Positions 45,165 through 54,350 of a stretch of 64,000 nt of DNA are shown one piece after another (position 1 is the stretch's first letter; every line of letters starts with the position of its first letter). Location of the stretch: NCBI GenBank assembly GCA_947498625.1, contig CANMKR010000003.1:434001-498000 (forward strand). The letters run 5' to 3'. Source of the stretch: an uncultured Kangiella sp. GTDB lineage: Bacteria; Pseudomonadota; Gammaproteobacteria; Enterobacterales; Kangiellaceae. A program made the translations under genes and the position numbers. The notes beneath the pieces are model-generated. The model saw only the letters and a program-made list of their open reading frames with translations, had not been told where the DNA came from and did no database searches.

Positions 45165-45665
45165 TTAAATCAATGATTGCCAATCAAACTCGATCGGCCA
45201 TAACTTTTGTTGTTCTTTTTTATCAAATGCTTGCCAAAGTTCTAAATAGTTTTTTTGGCTTACCGGATGTCTCAACTCTGGAGCTATTTCAGCTAAAGGC
45301 AATAGAACAAATGCATGCTTGTTCACTTCAAACCTTGGTAATTGAACTGGTTTTTCACACACTAAATCATCGTATAGCAACAGATCAATATCCAAAGTTC
45401 TATCGCTAAATTTAGGTACATCTCGTCGACGACCAGCCGAGGCTTCAATTCTTTTGAAAGCTTGATCAACTTGCGATATCGTTAGCTGGGTATTTGCTTT
45501 TGCCACTAAATTTAAAAAGTTATCACCGTCAAAACCCACCGCTTCTGATTCGTAGACGCTGGATAGCTGCAACTTGGAAAATTTTTCTTGCAGTCTTTTA
45601 ATGCCATATCGGATCTGATTTTCAGCATTCTGATTAGAGCCAATACTAATATAAATAGTTGCCAT
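45165..45665 (-). CDS. folK: 2-amino-4-hydroxy-6-hydroxymethyldihydropteridine pyrophosphokinase FolK
   Basis: Transfers pyrophosphate from ATP to 6-hydroxymethyl-7,8-dihydropterin in folate synthesis. The 166-residue protein starts IYISIGSN and carries the signature RDVPKFSDRTLDIDLLLYDD near 84-103, with catalytic acidic residues, and the later LPRFEVNKHAFVLLPLAEI. It is between folB (17 bases upstream) and the pteridine reductase gene. Confidence 0.95.
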   Translation of the reverse strand: MATIYISIGSNQNAENQIRYGIKRLQEKFSKLQLSSVYESEAVGFDGDNFLNLVAKANTQLTISQVDQAFKRIEASAGRRRDVPKFSDRTLDIDLLLYDDLVCEKPVQLPRFEVNKHAFVLLPLAEIAPELRHPVSQKNYLELWQAFDKKEQQKLWPIEFDWQSLI

Positions 45666-45682
45666 TGAAACTAACGCTCGAC

Positions 45683-46042
45683 TTAAGCAGCTTTTTGTCC
45701 GCGTTCAATTAAAACGCCAACATTTTTTGAACCACGAACCGCACCAGGTTTGCTTAACTTTAATCGTAGCCACGGCACCTGAAATTCATCGCGTATAATC
45801 GCCGCAATTTTTTCTGCTAACGTCTCGACGGTTTGGTACTCAGCAGCTTCAACAAACCCAATAACCCTTTTCGCCACTGACTTGTAATCAAGACAATGAT
45901 CAATCGTATCTTCGCTAGCCGCCTGCGAGATGTCACAACCCATTTCCAAATCAATGCTAATGGTTTGACGGATTTGGCGTTCCCAATCATAAATTCCAAT
46001 CACCGTATCGACTTTTAGATCTTCTATAAAAGTAATATCCAC
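45683..46042 (-). CDS. folB: Dihydroneopterin aldolase FolB
   Basis: Cleaves dihydroneopterin to hydroxymethyldihydropterin and glycolaldehyde, the step before FolK. The 119 residues include the opening IFIEDLKVDTVIGIYDWER-like segment, with the conserved Glu and Tyr, ETLAEKIAAII in the middle and LKLSKPGAVRGSKNVGV at the end with the catalytic lysine. It is the first gene of the minus-strand folB-folK-pteridine reductase-midA-like cluster, divergent from plsY as in many gammaproteobacteria. Confidence 0.95.
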   Translation of the reverse strand: MDITFIEDLKVDTVIGIYDWERQIRQTISIDLEMGCDISQAASEDTIDHCLDYKSVAKRVIGFVEAAEYQTVETLAEKIAAIIRDEFQVPWLRLKLSKPGAVRGSKNVGVLIERGQKAA

Positions 46043-46150
46043 TTATTTCTCGTTATTTTCCTAAAACTTGCTGAATAGGATAGCAAATCCTGGTGAATTT
46101 GTTATAAAGAGATTTCAAATATTTATCCTTTCGGCGGCAGACGGCTCTTG

Positions 46151-46756
46151 GTGGATATCCCAGTTATTTCACTTTGGTTATTAGCATATTTAACAGGCTC
46201 AATTTCTAGCGCTGTTATAGTTTGCCGCATCATGAAATTACCCGATCCGCGCGAAGTGGGCTCTCATAACCCAGGCGCCACCAATGTCTTGCGCCTCGGT
46301 GGCAAAAAAGCCGCAACTTTGACTTTGCTCGGCGACATCATAAAGGCCATTATCCCTATCCTCATTGGCTACGCTTTAGAGTTACATACCCGTGATCTGG
46401 GCTGGGTGGGCTTTATGGCTTTTATTGGTCACCTGTATCCATTGTATTTCAATTTCAAAGGTGGCAAAGGTATGGCCACTTACTTTGGAGTGCTGGTCGC
46501 CTTATCTCCTATATTACTACTCTACGGTTTTATCACTTGGGCAATAACCGCTTTTTTCACCCGCTACTCGTCTTTAGCATCTCTGGTCACTAGCATCGCA
46601 GTATCTGCATTTGGCTTTTATATCGATAAAAAATACTTCTTCCCTTTGTTTGCTATGTCACTGATACTGATTTGGAGACATCGAAGCAATATCAAAAACC
46701 TGTGGCAAGGTACTGAAAAAAAACTAACCGATAAAGCCCCAATTAATGACCAATAA
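46151..46756 (+). CDS. plsY: Glycerol-3-phosphate acyltransferase PlsY
   Basis: Membrane enzyme that acylates glycerol-3-phosphate with acyl-phosphate, the first step of phospholipid synthesis. About 201 residues with five helices. The three PlsY motifs are visible: GSISSAVIVCR near 16, SHNPGATNVLRLGGKKAA near 38 and FKGGKGMAT near 100. There is no ATG; I chose GTG at 46151 over the adjacent TTG at 46148. The end overlaps the next gene by 11 bases. Confidence 0.94.
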   Translation: MDIPVISLWLLAYLTGSISSAVIVCRIMKLPDPREVGSHNPGATNVLRLGGKKAATLTLLGDIIKAIIPILIGYALELHTRDLGWVGFMAFIGHLYPLYFNFKGGKGMATYFGVLVALSPILLLYGFITWAITAFFTRYSSLASLVTSIAVSAFGFYIDKKYFFPLFAMSLILIWRHRSNIKNLWQGTEKKLTDKAPINDQ

Positions 46757-47930
46757 CAGTCGCTCTCTTAATCCGCTGAAGTTATTGCCGCTATTAGCAT
46801 CGATGGTGGCCATTACTCCATTAGCGATTGATATGTATTTACCCGCTATGCCAGTCATAGCCAAAGATCTTAATAGTTCCAATAATGCTATCCAAATTTC
46901 ACTAAGCCTTTACCTAGCTGGCTACGCTTTGGGAATGTTAGTGTTTGGCCCCATGGCGGATCGCATAGGTCGAAGAAAAGTAGTCATCTCTGGACTAATC
47001 GGGTTTATTATTTGTTCAATACTGTTAGCTAGCACCGAGCAAGAACATAGCTTTCTAAGTTTAAGGTTTGCCCAGGCCGTTTTTGGTAGTGGTGCAACGG
47101 TAGTCGTTGCCGGAATTATTCGTGATCTCTATGGTGAACATACTTCTAAAGGCTTATCTTACGTCAGCATGATCATGATGGTGGCGCCATTAGTGGCTCC
47201 AGCCATTGGCAGTTTAATCTTAGAAGTTTCCGTTTGGCCTACTATATTCTACAGCTTAGCGGCTTACGCCCTACTAATCCTAATACTTGTGATCTGGAAA
47301 CTTCCAGTCAGCATTCCTTTAAAAAGCGATCGTAACTGGCTGCATGAGTTCTTTAGTAATTACCATTTGGTTTTTAGTCATAAAAAATCATTGGTCAATA
47401 TCATCAGTTCGATGCTTTGTTCATTTGCTTTTTTCTGTTACATCACGTCAATAGCCTTTGTCTATATCGAATACTTCAAAGTCAGCGAAGGCCATTTTAG
47501 TGTCTTGTTTGGAGTGAATGTTTTAGCTTTAATGCTAGCAAACATCACTAACACTCGGCTAGTGGTGAAAAAAGGAAGTCAATTCATGCTTAAAATAGGC
47601 ATGACGATTGCGGTTATCAGCGCTGGGGCTTTTTTATTGATAACCAAACTTGAACTCAGCTTGTATTACTCGGTTGCTATCTTATTCCCTATTATTTTTG
47701 GAATAGCGCTGATTGCTGTTAATTCCGACGCTCTCATACTCATGCAATTCCCGCAACAAACAGGCACAGCTACCGCTGTTATAGGCACTTTGCGCTTTGG
47801 AAGCGGCGCATTTGCAGGAGTACTTTTGGGATTATTAAACGATGGAACACCATTAAATTTAGCTATCTTAATGTTTATACCTTTGTTGGTCGTGGTCATT
47901 GTGCAAGCTTTAAACTTAGGGCAAGAATGA
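46746..47930 (+). CDS. Bcr/CflA family MFS drug exporter
   Basis: A 394-residue protein with 12 hydrophobic helices. ITPLAIDMYLPAMPVIAKDL at the N-terminus is the hallmark of the Bcr/CflA (DHA1) subfamily, and GPMADRIGRRKVVISG at about 67-82 is the MFS loop 2-3 motif. Such proteins export bicyclomycin, chloramphenicol, cysteine or similar compounds. It overlaps plsY by 11 bases and is therefore probably co-transcribed with it. Confidence 0.9.
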   Translation: MTNNSRSLNPLKLLPLLASMVAITPLAIDMYLPAMPVIAKDLNSSNNAIQISLSLYLAGYALGMLVFGPMADRIGRRKVVISGLIGFIICSILLASTEQEHSFLSLRFAQAVFGSGATVVVAGIIRDLYGEHTSKGLSYVSMIMMVAPLVAPAIGSLILEVSVWPTIFYSLAAYALLILILVIWKLPVSIPLKSDRNWLHEFFSNYHLVFSHKKSLVNIISSMLCSFAFFCYITSIAFVYIEYFKVSEGHFSVLFGVNVLALMLANITNTRLVVKKGSQFMLKIGMTIAVISAGAFLLITKLELSLYYSVAILFPIIFGIALIAVNSDALILMQFPQQTGTATAVIGTLRFGSGAFAGVLLGLLNDGTPLNLAILMFIPLLVVVIVQALNLGQE

Positions 47931-48004
47931 TCCACCTATTTTTTATTCACTCTGTTTTCACTTTTTAAAACTATAATTAGATTAGGAAACTCAATAATAA
48001 ATTT

Positions 48005-49183
48005 ATGACTAATCAACAATCTTATATCACCCAGTTCCTGAAACTAGAATCTGCAGGCGGCATTCTATTATTCATAGCTGCCATTTTGGCGATAATCTTT
48101 GCTAACACGCCGCTCAACAACTATTACGAACTACTGCTTTCTACCCCAGTTGAGGTTCGAGTTGGAGCATTAGAAATCGCTAAGCCGCTACTGCTTTGGA
48201 TTAATGATGGCTTAATGGCCATATTTTTCTTTATGGTCGGTTTAGAACTTAAGCGCGAATTGATTGAAGGTGAGTTATCCAATAAAGAAAATATCATGCT
48301 TCCAGCTGTTGGTGCTATAGGCGGCATGTTGGTGCCCGCTTTAATTTATGCCTACTTTAATTATGATGACCCAGTTGCCATTAAAGGTTGGGCAATCCCT
48401 GCGGCAACGGATATTGCTTTCGCTTTAGGCGTTCTATCTTTATTAGGCTCGCGGGTTCCTGTCACCATTAAAATCTTTCTAACTTCATTAGCCATTTTCG
48501 ATGATATCGGCGCCATACTCATTATTGCCATATTCTACACTTCAAATATTTCAATCGCCGCATTAATATTTGTTGCAGCTTGCGTCCCCATTTTGATCCT
48601 AATGAACAAGTTCAATGTGGTGCAGAAAAGTCCCTATATATTGATTGGGATCATTGTTTGGGTTGCCACATTAAAGTCAGGCGTGCACGCAACTTTAGCA
48701 GGAGTGTTAGTTTCTATATTCATTCCCATGGGAGATAAGAAAAATCCCAGTTTATCTCCTTTAAAAAGCTTAGAAAAAGATTTACACCATATTGTAGCCT
48801 TCGCTATTTTACCAATTTTTGCCTTTGCGAATGCTGGTGTAAACTTAACCGGCGTTGGCTTAGAACAGGTTACGCATAGCGTCCCTGTTGGTATTATCCT
48901 TGGACTCTTTCTCGGTAAAATTGTTGGTATTTATGGACTATGCTGGTTAGCAATAAAAGCTAAAATAATCACCTTACCCGACTCAATTCAATTACACCAT
49001 CTATTAGGAACTTCAGCGCTTTGTGGTATTGGCTTTACCATGAGCTTATTTATTGGCTCGCTTGCTTTTGAGGAAACGGGCGTCAACCTGCTATTTGATG
49101 AACGATTAGGGATTATTATCGGATCGCTATTATCTGGAATTACAGGATATTTAATCTTAAAATTTACGCTTAACAAAAACTAA
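48005..49183 (+). CDS. nhaA: Na+/H+ antiporter NhaA
   Basis: Electrogenic Na+/H+ antiporter for sodium and alkaline pH tolerance. The 392-residue length is standard. The opening LESAGGILLFIAAILAIIFANTP, ATDIAFALGVLSLLG and the ion-binding aspartate pair in IFDDIGAIL near 166-167 are all present. FAFANAGV and LCGIGFTMSLFI follow in the later helices. A TATAAT at about 47971 is a possible -10. No nhaR regulator is adjacent. Confidence 0.95.
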   Translation: MTNQQSYITQFLKLESAGGILLFIAAILAIIFANTPLNNYYELLLSTPVEVRVGALEIAKPLLLWINDGLMAIFFFMVGLELKRELIEGELSNKENIMLPAVGAIGGMLVPALIYAYFNYDDPVAIKGWAIPAATDIAFALGVLSLLGSRVPVTIKIFLTSLAIFDDIGAILIIAIFYTSNISIAALIFVAACVPILILMNKFNVVQKSPYILIGIIVWVATLKSGVHATLAGVLVSIFIPMGDKKNPSLSPLKSLEKDLHHIVAFAILPIFAFANAGVNLTGVGLEQVTHSVPVGIILGLFLGKIVGIYGLCWLAIKAKIITLPDSIQLHHLLGTSALCGIGFTMSLFIGSLAFEETGVNLLFDERLGIIIGSLLSGITGYLILKFTLNKN

Positions 49184-49261
49184 CTGATTAAAAGAGTAGC
49201 AATAAAAGGTGAGCGCCTCTTCTATTCCTGAGCTAGCATATCTAGCAGGAGGTTTAGCCCA

Positions 49262-50137
49262 ATGAACTGGCGTGAACGAATACAGTTAGCAATTGATCAC
49301 ATCGAAGCTAATTTACAAAATGAAATACACATTGAAAAAATAGCGAAACTTGTTTGCTCATCTAAGTTTCATTTTCATCGTATGTTTTATAGTTATTGTA
49401 ATGTTACTTTTGCTGAATATGTCAGACGCCGGAGATTAACTCTTGCTGCAAGTGAGGTTATTTCTGGTGATAGTAAGATTATCGACATTGCAACTGCTTA
49501 TGGATATGACTCGCCAAATGCTTTTACTCGAGCTTTTAAAAAAATTCATGGACTAAACCCAAGCGAAGCTCGCACGGAAGGCCGAAGGCTATCCGCCTAC
49601 CCCCGAGCATCTATTAATAATTTCCACTCTGGAGAATGTAAAATGGAGTACACGTTAATATCAGTTCCTGAATTTACTATCTTAGGCAAAAGCAAAGAGT
49701 TTGAATTCGAGCAGTTTGTTAAGGAAGGTCCTAGTTTCTGGAAGCAGTATGTGAGCACCGATGAATATATCAAGCTTTTAGACATCACTAATGGTCGCTT
49801 TGGCAAACATTCAAAATCACCGCTAATGTCAGCTTACTTTCCTCAGGAAAATGGTTCCAGAGATCAGTTTTCTGATGTTTTGGGATTAGAAAGCTCATCA
49901 GATATAAAAACTGAAGGTTTTGAAAAGTTCACTATCCCAGCAGCTACTTACGCAGAGTTTAACTGCACCTACAAAACCTCGATGAAGACTAATCGTAAAA
50001 TCTATGGCGAATGGTTTTCTGCAACTGGCTACGAACGTGATAAAAACAAACCAGATGTTGCTGCTTATTTCCCGAAAGCTTTTAGACCCATTGGCGAAAT
50101 GGGGATTAGATGGTGGATACCAGTTGTAGCAAGCTAA
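49262..50137 (+). CDS. AraC-family regulator with GyrI-like effector-binding domain
   Basis: A 291-residue protein. The N-terminal part (about 1-105) is a double helix-turn-helix AraC domain: KIAKLVCSSKFHFHRMFYSY and DIATAYGYDSPNAFTRAFKK. The C-terminal part (about 125-290) is a GyrI-like/SOUL effector-binding domain, starting MEYTLISVPEFTILG and ending FRPIGEMGIRWWIPV. The order matches Rob and SoxS-like multidrug sensors. AGGAGG lies ten bases before the ATG. It may control the nearby exporter genes, though they are 1.3 kb or more away and have no visible shared operator. Confidence 0.88.
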   Translation: MNWRERIQLAIDHIEANLQNEIHIEKIAKLVCSSKFHFHRMFYSYCNVTFAEYVRRRRLTLAASEVISGDSKIIDIATAYGYDSPNAFTRAFKKIHGLNPSEARTEGRRLSAYPRASINNFHSGECKMEYTLISVPEFTILGKSKEFEFEQFVKEGPSFWKQYVSTDEYIKLLDITNGRFGKHSKSPLMSAYFPQENGSRDQFSDVLGLESSSDIKTEGFEKFTIPAATYAEFNCTYKTSMKTNRKIYGEWFSATGYERDKNKPDVAAYFPKAFRPIGEMGIRWWIPVVAS

Positions 50138-50142
50138 CTTTC

Positions 50143-51213
50143 CTATAACTCTTCTATCGGCCATCTGGGCTTTGCCCGGATGGCTGGCTCTTCAAACTCA
50201 CCGATCCCTTCTAACACTGCTTGATAGCGAGCAAAGCCAGCATATGCAATCATAGCGCCATTATCCGTGCAGAATTTTGGTCTTGGGTAGTAGGCTTTAC
50301 CCCCTTTAGATTCGAGTAACTCAGAAAGCTTTTCCCGTAAAGAAATATTAGCGCTAACGCCGCCGGCGACGACCAGGGATGGTCGAAGTGCAGAAATTGC
50401 AGGACGCAAATTTCTGCCCACTTGTTGGTTCTGCTCAAAAACTTGTTCAATAGCACGACGACATTTTATAAAAATAGTATCGACTACAGCTTCTTGGAAC
50501 GCATAGGCAATATCGGCTAGCGCTTGTTCTGACTTGTCGGATTTCATGTAAAGGTTAGCTACCGCGGTTTTTAAACCTGAAAAGCTAAATTCAAGCCCTG
50601 GTCTATCGGTCATAGGACGCGGAAGTTTATAAATTCCTGGGCGACCTTTTAAAGCTAACTTCGCGATGGCAGGCCCACCTGGATAACCCAAACCCATAAT
50701 TTTTGCGGTTTTATCAAATGCCTCACCTGCGGCATCATCGATCGACTCTCCAAGAATAGTGTATTGACCTAAATCTTGCACATCCACCAATAAAGTATGT
50801 CCACCCGAAACTAACAAAGCGACAAATGGGTACTCGGGCTTATCATCTTCGAGCAAAGGCGCTAACAAGTGCCCTTCCATGTGATGCACACCAATAGCTG
50901 GAATATCCCAAGCGTAAGCAAGGCTGCGGCCGACGCCGACGCCCACAAACAAGGCGCCGATTAAGCCTGGGCCTTTGGTATAGGCTATAGCATCGATATC
51001 CTCTTTACTACAATTTGCTTCGGCTAACACTTGCTTAATCAAGGGTATGGCTTTACGCACATGATCGCGCGAGGCTAATTCTGGAACTACCCCGCCATAT
51101 TCTTCATGTAATTCTATTTGAGAATAAAGCGCATCCGCAATAATACCTTTCTCACTATCATAAATAGCGATTCCAGTTTCATCACAAGAGGTTTCAATGC
51201 CAAGGATTTTCAT
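50143..51213 (-). CDS. tsaD: tRNA N6-threonylcarbamoyladenosine transferase TsaD
   Basis: Transfers the threonylcarbamoyl group to A37 of ANN-decoding tRNAs, with TsaB and TsaE. The 356-residue length is slightly longer than E. coli (337). [19 protein letters not shown] opens the ASKHA fold, metal-binding His111 and His115 lie in HHMEGH, and [11 protein letters not shown] and [10 protein letters not shown] are both present. It converges with the AraC gene with five bases between, and diverges from rpsU. Confidence 0.96.
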   Translation of the reverse strand: MKILGIETSCDETGIAIYDSEKGIIADALYSQIELHEEYGGVVPELASRDHVRKAIPLIKQVLAEANCSKEDIDAIAYTKGPGLIGALFVGVGVGRSLAYAWDIPAIGVHHMEGHLLAPLLEDDKPEYPFVALLVSGGHTLLVDVQDLGQYTILGESIDDAAGEAFDKTAKIMGLGYPGGPAIAKLALKGRPGIYKLPRPMTDRPGLEFSFSGLKTAVANLYMKSDKSEQALADIAYAFQEAVVDTIFIKCRRAIEQVFEQNQQVGRNLRPAISALRPSLVVAGGVSANISLREKLSELLESKGGKAYYPRPKFCTDNGAMIAYAGFARYQAVLEGIGEFEEPAIRAKPRWPIEEL

Positions 51214-51223
51214 TAATTCATTC

Positions 51224-51351
51224 CGCCATTCCCGTGTAAACGGGAATCTAATAAAAGAACACCACTGAAGTTAAATGGATTCCCGCACGATAATTGCTCC
51301 TGCACTATTCTAACTCTCACCATCCATGGTGGTCGTCCGCGAGAATGACGC
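51224..51351. repeat. MITE-like element, containing copy 2 of the ATTCCCG hairpin
   Basis: The left 25 bases match 17151-17175 at 24 of 25 positions. A reverse-complement GATTCCCG lies at 51278-51285. The right end, reverse-complemented, reads CGTCATTCTCGCGGA and matches 11 of 15 bases of the left end. This gives a roughly 128-base element with terminal inverted repeats and no coding capacity, like a small non-autonomous mobile or REP-type element. Confidence 0.6.
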
Positions 51352-51443
51352 TTAAGGATTTTAATAGAGAACGACTTATTTAGCGAGTATTTAGCGCTAT
51401 ATGAAATTTATAGCAATTTCAGTGACTTTTAATGCTAGATCCT

Positions 51444-51472
51444 TTGCTTTTTGATCGAAAAATAGCTAAAAT
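51444..51472 (+). promoter_or_regulatory. Probable promoter of the rpsU-yqeY-dnaG cluster
   Basis: TTGCTT (51444-51449), a 17-base spacer and TAAAAT (51467-51472). The expected start is about 110 bases before the rpsU ATG, leaving a leader. This is the best sigma-70-like match in the gap. Confidence 0.45.
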
Positions 51473-51590
51473 TCCCGCCCTCTTGTTGTCAGGAGTACTA
51501 TTTTAGTGCCTGCAGCCACGAAGGCTCAAGAGTTAACATATTGATTTAATTAATATTTATTTTAAACATTTTAAGGTTAGGTGATTTTTA

Positions 51591-51806
51591 ATGCCAAGCG
51601 TAAGAGTAAAAGACAACGAGCCATTTGACGTTGCATTGCGTCGCTTCAAGCGTTCATGTGAAAAAGCAGGTATTTTGGCGGAAGTTCGTAAGCGTGAATA
51701 CTACGAGAAGCCAACATCTGTTCGTAAGCGTGAAAAAGCTGCTGCGGTTAAGCGTGCTGCGAAAAAAGTTGCTCGCGAAAACGCTCGTCGCATTCGCTTG
51801 TACTAA
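51591..51806 (+). CDS. rpsU: 30S ribosomal protein S21
   Basis: The 71-residue basic protein bS21 of the small subunit, needed for translation initiation on natural mRNAs. The sequence from [20 protein letters not shown] to the Arg/Lys-rich tail [14 protein letters not shown] matches E. coli S21 almost residue for residue in layout. It is first in the macromolecular synthesis cluster with dnaG and rpoD. Confidence 0.98.
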   Translation: MPSVRVKDNEPFDVALRRFKRSCEKAGILAEVRKREYYEKPTSVRKREKAAAVKRAAKKVARENARRIRLY

Positions 51807-51844
51807 TAGCTAAGTTTTTATAAACCTAGTTAGCAGGAATTGCC

Positions 51845-52291
51845 GTGTCAGATCTAAAAGCGTCTATTAACAATGCCATGAAAGAGGCTATGCGTGCGAA
51901 AGATAAAGCGCGTTTAACCACTATTCGTTTGGCATTAGCTGCGATTAAGCAGATCGAAGTTGATAAGCGCATTGAACTGGATGATACGGCGATTCTAGCC
52001 ATTTTAGATAAAATGGTGAAACAGCGCCGCGAGTCAATAAAAATGTATGAAGAAGCAGGTCGTCAAGAATTGGCGGATGTGGAGCATGCAGAAATTGCAG
52101 TAATTCAGGATTTTCTTCCTCAACCATTAACTGATGCCGAAATTGATCAATTGATTGATGATGCCGTAGCCAAGTCGGGTGCAGAATCGATTCGTGATAT
52201 GGGTAAAGTTATGGGTATCCTTAAACCACAGCTACAAGGTCGCGCCGACATGGGCCCGGTTAGTGGTAAAATCAAAGCTCGTCTTTCTTAA
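51845..52291 (+). CDS. GatB/YqeY domain protein
   Basis: A 148-residue helical protein of the YqeY family, which resembles the tail domain of the GatB amidotransferase subunit and may bind tRNA; its exact role is unsettled. RLALAAIKQIEVDKR, DMVKQRRESIKMYEEAGR-like and GKVMGILKPQLQGRADMG segments are family hallmarks. It starts with GTG, preceded by AGGAA. Its place between rpsU and dnaG is common outside the enterics. Confidence 0.93.
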   Translation: MSDLKASINNAMKEAMRAKDKARLTTIRLALAAIKQIEVDKRIELDDTAILAILDKMVKQRRESIKMYEEAGRQELADVEHAEIAVIQDFLPQPLTDAEIDQLIDDAVAKSGAESIRDMGKVMGILKPQLQGRADMGPVSGKIKARLS

Positions 52292-52413
52292 GACTTCCCC
52301 AGCAAAATTTATCTATAGATTAGTTGCTTAACTTTATAAGCATTTTTTCTAATTGCACACTCTGCTATGATAGCTTCAACTCGCAAGTTGTTGGCATTTG
52401 ATAGGCTTTATTC

Positions 52414-54222
52414 ATGGGGTTAATCCCGCAGCATTTTATTCAGGATTTACTTAATCGAATCGATATTATTGATTTGATTGATTCGCGTGTGCCGCTAAAA
52501 AAAGCCGGCGCAAATTATAAGGCTTGCTGCCCTTTTCATGGTGAAAAAACGCCTTCATTTAATGTCAGTCAAACTAAACAATTTTATCATTGCTTTGGGT
52601 GTGGCATGAATGGCAACGCCATTAGTTTTTTGATGGAATATGATCGCTTAGAATTTCCAGATGCAGTAGAAGAATTAGCCTCAAGTATAGGGCTAGAAGT
52701 GCCTCGTGAAGAAGGCAATGATAATAGGCCAAAAATTGATAACTCGCTATATGACTTAATGTCTAAAATAGCCGGTTTTTACCAGCAACAACTCAGATCA
52801 GCAAATGGCAAAGCTGCTGTAAACTACTTAAAAAACAGGGGCTTGAGCGGTGAAGTTGCTAAGCACTTTGGCTTAGGATTTGTCCCTGACGCTTGGGATT
52901 CTTTAGAGAAATTATTCGGTAGTTTTGCTAAAAATCCAAAGCTAAAGCAACAACTTATTGATTGTGGCATGTTGATCCAAAAAGATGGTGATAGCAGCCG
53001 AGTTTATGATCGTTTTCGCGACCGAATTATGTTTCCAATTAAGGACAAGCGCGGACGTGTTATCGCCTTTGGTGGTAGAGTCATGGGCGATGGTGGACCC
53101 AAATATTTAAACTCTCCTGAAACTCCTATTTTTCATAAATCCAATGAACTCTATGGGTTACATCAAGCCCGTCAAGCAAACAGAAATTTAGCCAGAATTT
53201 TAATTGTTGAAGGCTATATGGATGTGGTTGCATTAGCGCAGTTTGAAATCACTAACGCAGTCGCTACTTTAGGAACCGCTACCACTGCTACTCACATTCA
53301 GCAATTGTTTCGAACCAGTCGTGAACTCGTCTTATGTTTCGATGGAGATAAAGCTGGCCGTAGCGCAGCCTTAAAAGCTTTAGAGCATGGTTTACCGCAA
53401 CTACGGGAAGGGCGTGAAATCAAACTGATGTTCTTACCTGATGGCGAAGATCCTGATTCCATGGTTAGAAAAGTTGGTAAAGAAAAATTTGAACAATTAG
53501 TAGAACGCTCACACTCTACTTTTGATTTTTTACTCAAATATCTTAGCTCACAAGTGGATCTGGAGTCAGTCGCAGGGCGAGGTCAATTGGTTCATTTAGC
53601 CAAAGACTATATTGAAAAAATTACCGATCCGGTCTATAGAGATTTATTTACTCAATCGATTGCTGAAACCAGTGGTTTAGCTACTGATAAAATTGAATCA
53701 TTGCTTTCAAATCCAACCAATAATACTGCTGGCAAACAGACCACCACTAAGACTGCTTATCAGGCTAATCAAAACTCTGGCAACCCCCAAGATACTAATA
53801 AGCCAAATAAAGCGTCAAACAAAAGCGTTCAATTAGCAATCACCTTACTCTTACAACAACCAACCCTAGGGCTTTCAATCAATGGCTATGATTGGCTGTT
53901 AAGTTTGAATCATTCAGGCCCAAAAATACTACACGAAATACTTGAAATCATTCATAAAAATCCCAATTTAAGTAGCGGCGCTTTGTTAGAGTATTGGCGT
54001 GAAAAGCCTTTGTATGCACGTATGAGCCAACTGGCGATTGCCGAACGCGAAGAAAAAATTCGCGGAAATGAAGCCCAAGAACTACAAGACTGCATACAAA
54101 CCTTGCTTAAAGAGGCTAGAAATCATCGCCTTTCAACATTACAAAACAAGGCAGTGGAACAAGGTTTAAGTTCGTCAGAAAAAGCTGAATATCAGCAATT
54201 ACTGCTGTTATCTAAGCAATGA
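52414..54222 (+). CDS. dnaG: DNA primase DnaG
   Basis: Makes RNA primers for replication. The 602-residue protein has an N-terminal CHC2 zinc finger (Cys39, His42, Cys60, Cys63). A catalytic core with FPIKDKRGRVIAFGGR follows, then a TOPRIM domain (ILIVEGYMDVVALAQ near 264-278, then LCFDGDKAGRSAA). A Asn/Thr-rich linker at about 430-470 joins a C-terminal DnaB-binding helical domain (about 475-602). Length and order match E. coli DnaG. Confidence 0.97.
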   Translation: MGLIPQHFIQDLLNRIDIIDLIDSRVPLKKAGANYKACCPFHGEKTPSFNVSQTKQFYHCFGCGMNGNAISFLMEYDRLEFPDAVEELASSIGLEVPREEGNDNRPKIDNSLYDLMSKIAGFYQQQLRSANGKAAVNYLKNRGLSGEVAKHFGLGFVPDAWDSLEKLFGSFAKNPKLKQQLIDCGMLIQKDGDSSRVYDRFRDRIMFPIKDKRGRVIAFGGRVMGDGGPKYLNSPETPIFHKSNELYGLHQARQANRNLARILIVEGYMDVVALAQFEITNAVATLGTATTATHIQQLFRTSRELVLCFDGDKAGRSAALKALEHGLPQLREGREIKLMFLPDGEDPDSMVRKVGKEKFEQLVERSHSTFDFLLKYLSSQVDLESVAGRGQLVHLAKDYIEKITDPVYRDLFTQSIAETSGLATDKIESLLSNPTNNTAGKQTTTKTAYQANQNSGNPQDTNKPNKASNKSVQLAITLLLQQPTLGLSINGYDWLLSLNHSGPKILHEILEIIHKNPNLSSGALLEYWREKPLYARMSQLAIAEREEKIRGNEAQELQDCIQTLLKEARNHRLSTLQNKAVEQGLSSSEKAEYQQLLLLSKQ

Positions 54223-54250
54223 AATTAGCGCTTAGCGCCAAAACTATCGC

Positions 54251-54280
54251 TTGTAGAATAACTGTGCACACCTGTATAAT
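54251..54280 (+). promoter_or_regulatory. Probable rpoD promoter
   Basis: TTGTAG (54251-54256), an 18-base spacer and a perfect TATAAT (54275-54280). A second TATAAT at 54294-54299 lacks a good -35. Both are upstream of the rpoD ATG, suggesting rpoD is also transcribed apart from rpsU-dnaG, as known in E. coli. Confidence 0.55.
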
Positions 54281-54350
54281 TAGGGGTTTGCGCTATAATT
54301 ATTTTTTACAATAATTATCCCACAACTATAGGATTATCGTAGGTACCTCA

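Larger units (their letters stand above)
51214..51590. other. Intergenic region between tsaD and rpsU
   Basis: A 377-base gap with no gene that I can support. It holds a repeat element at 51224-51351, then AT-rich sequence with a probable rpsU promoter at 51444-51472 and a leader of about 110 bases. The leader contains a short AGCC-ACGA-AGGCT hairpin-like sequence near 51518 of unknown meaning. Confidence 0.6.
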
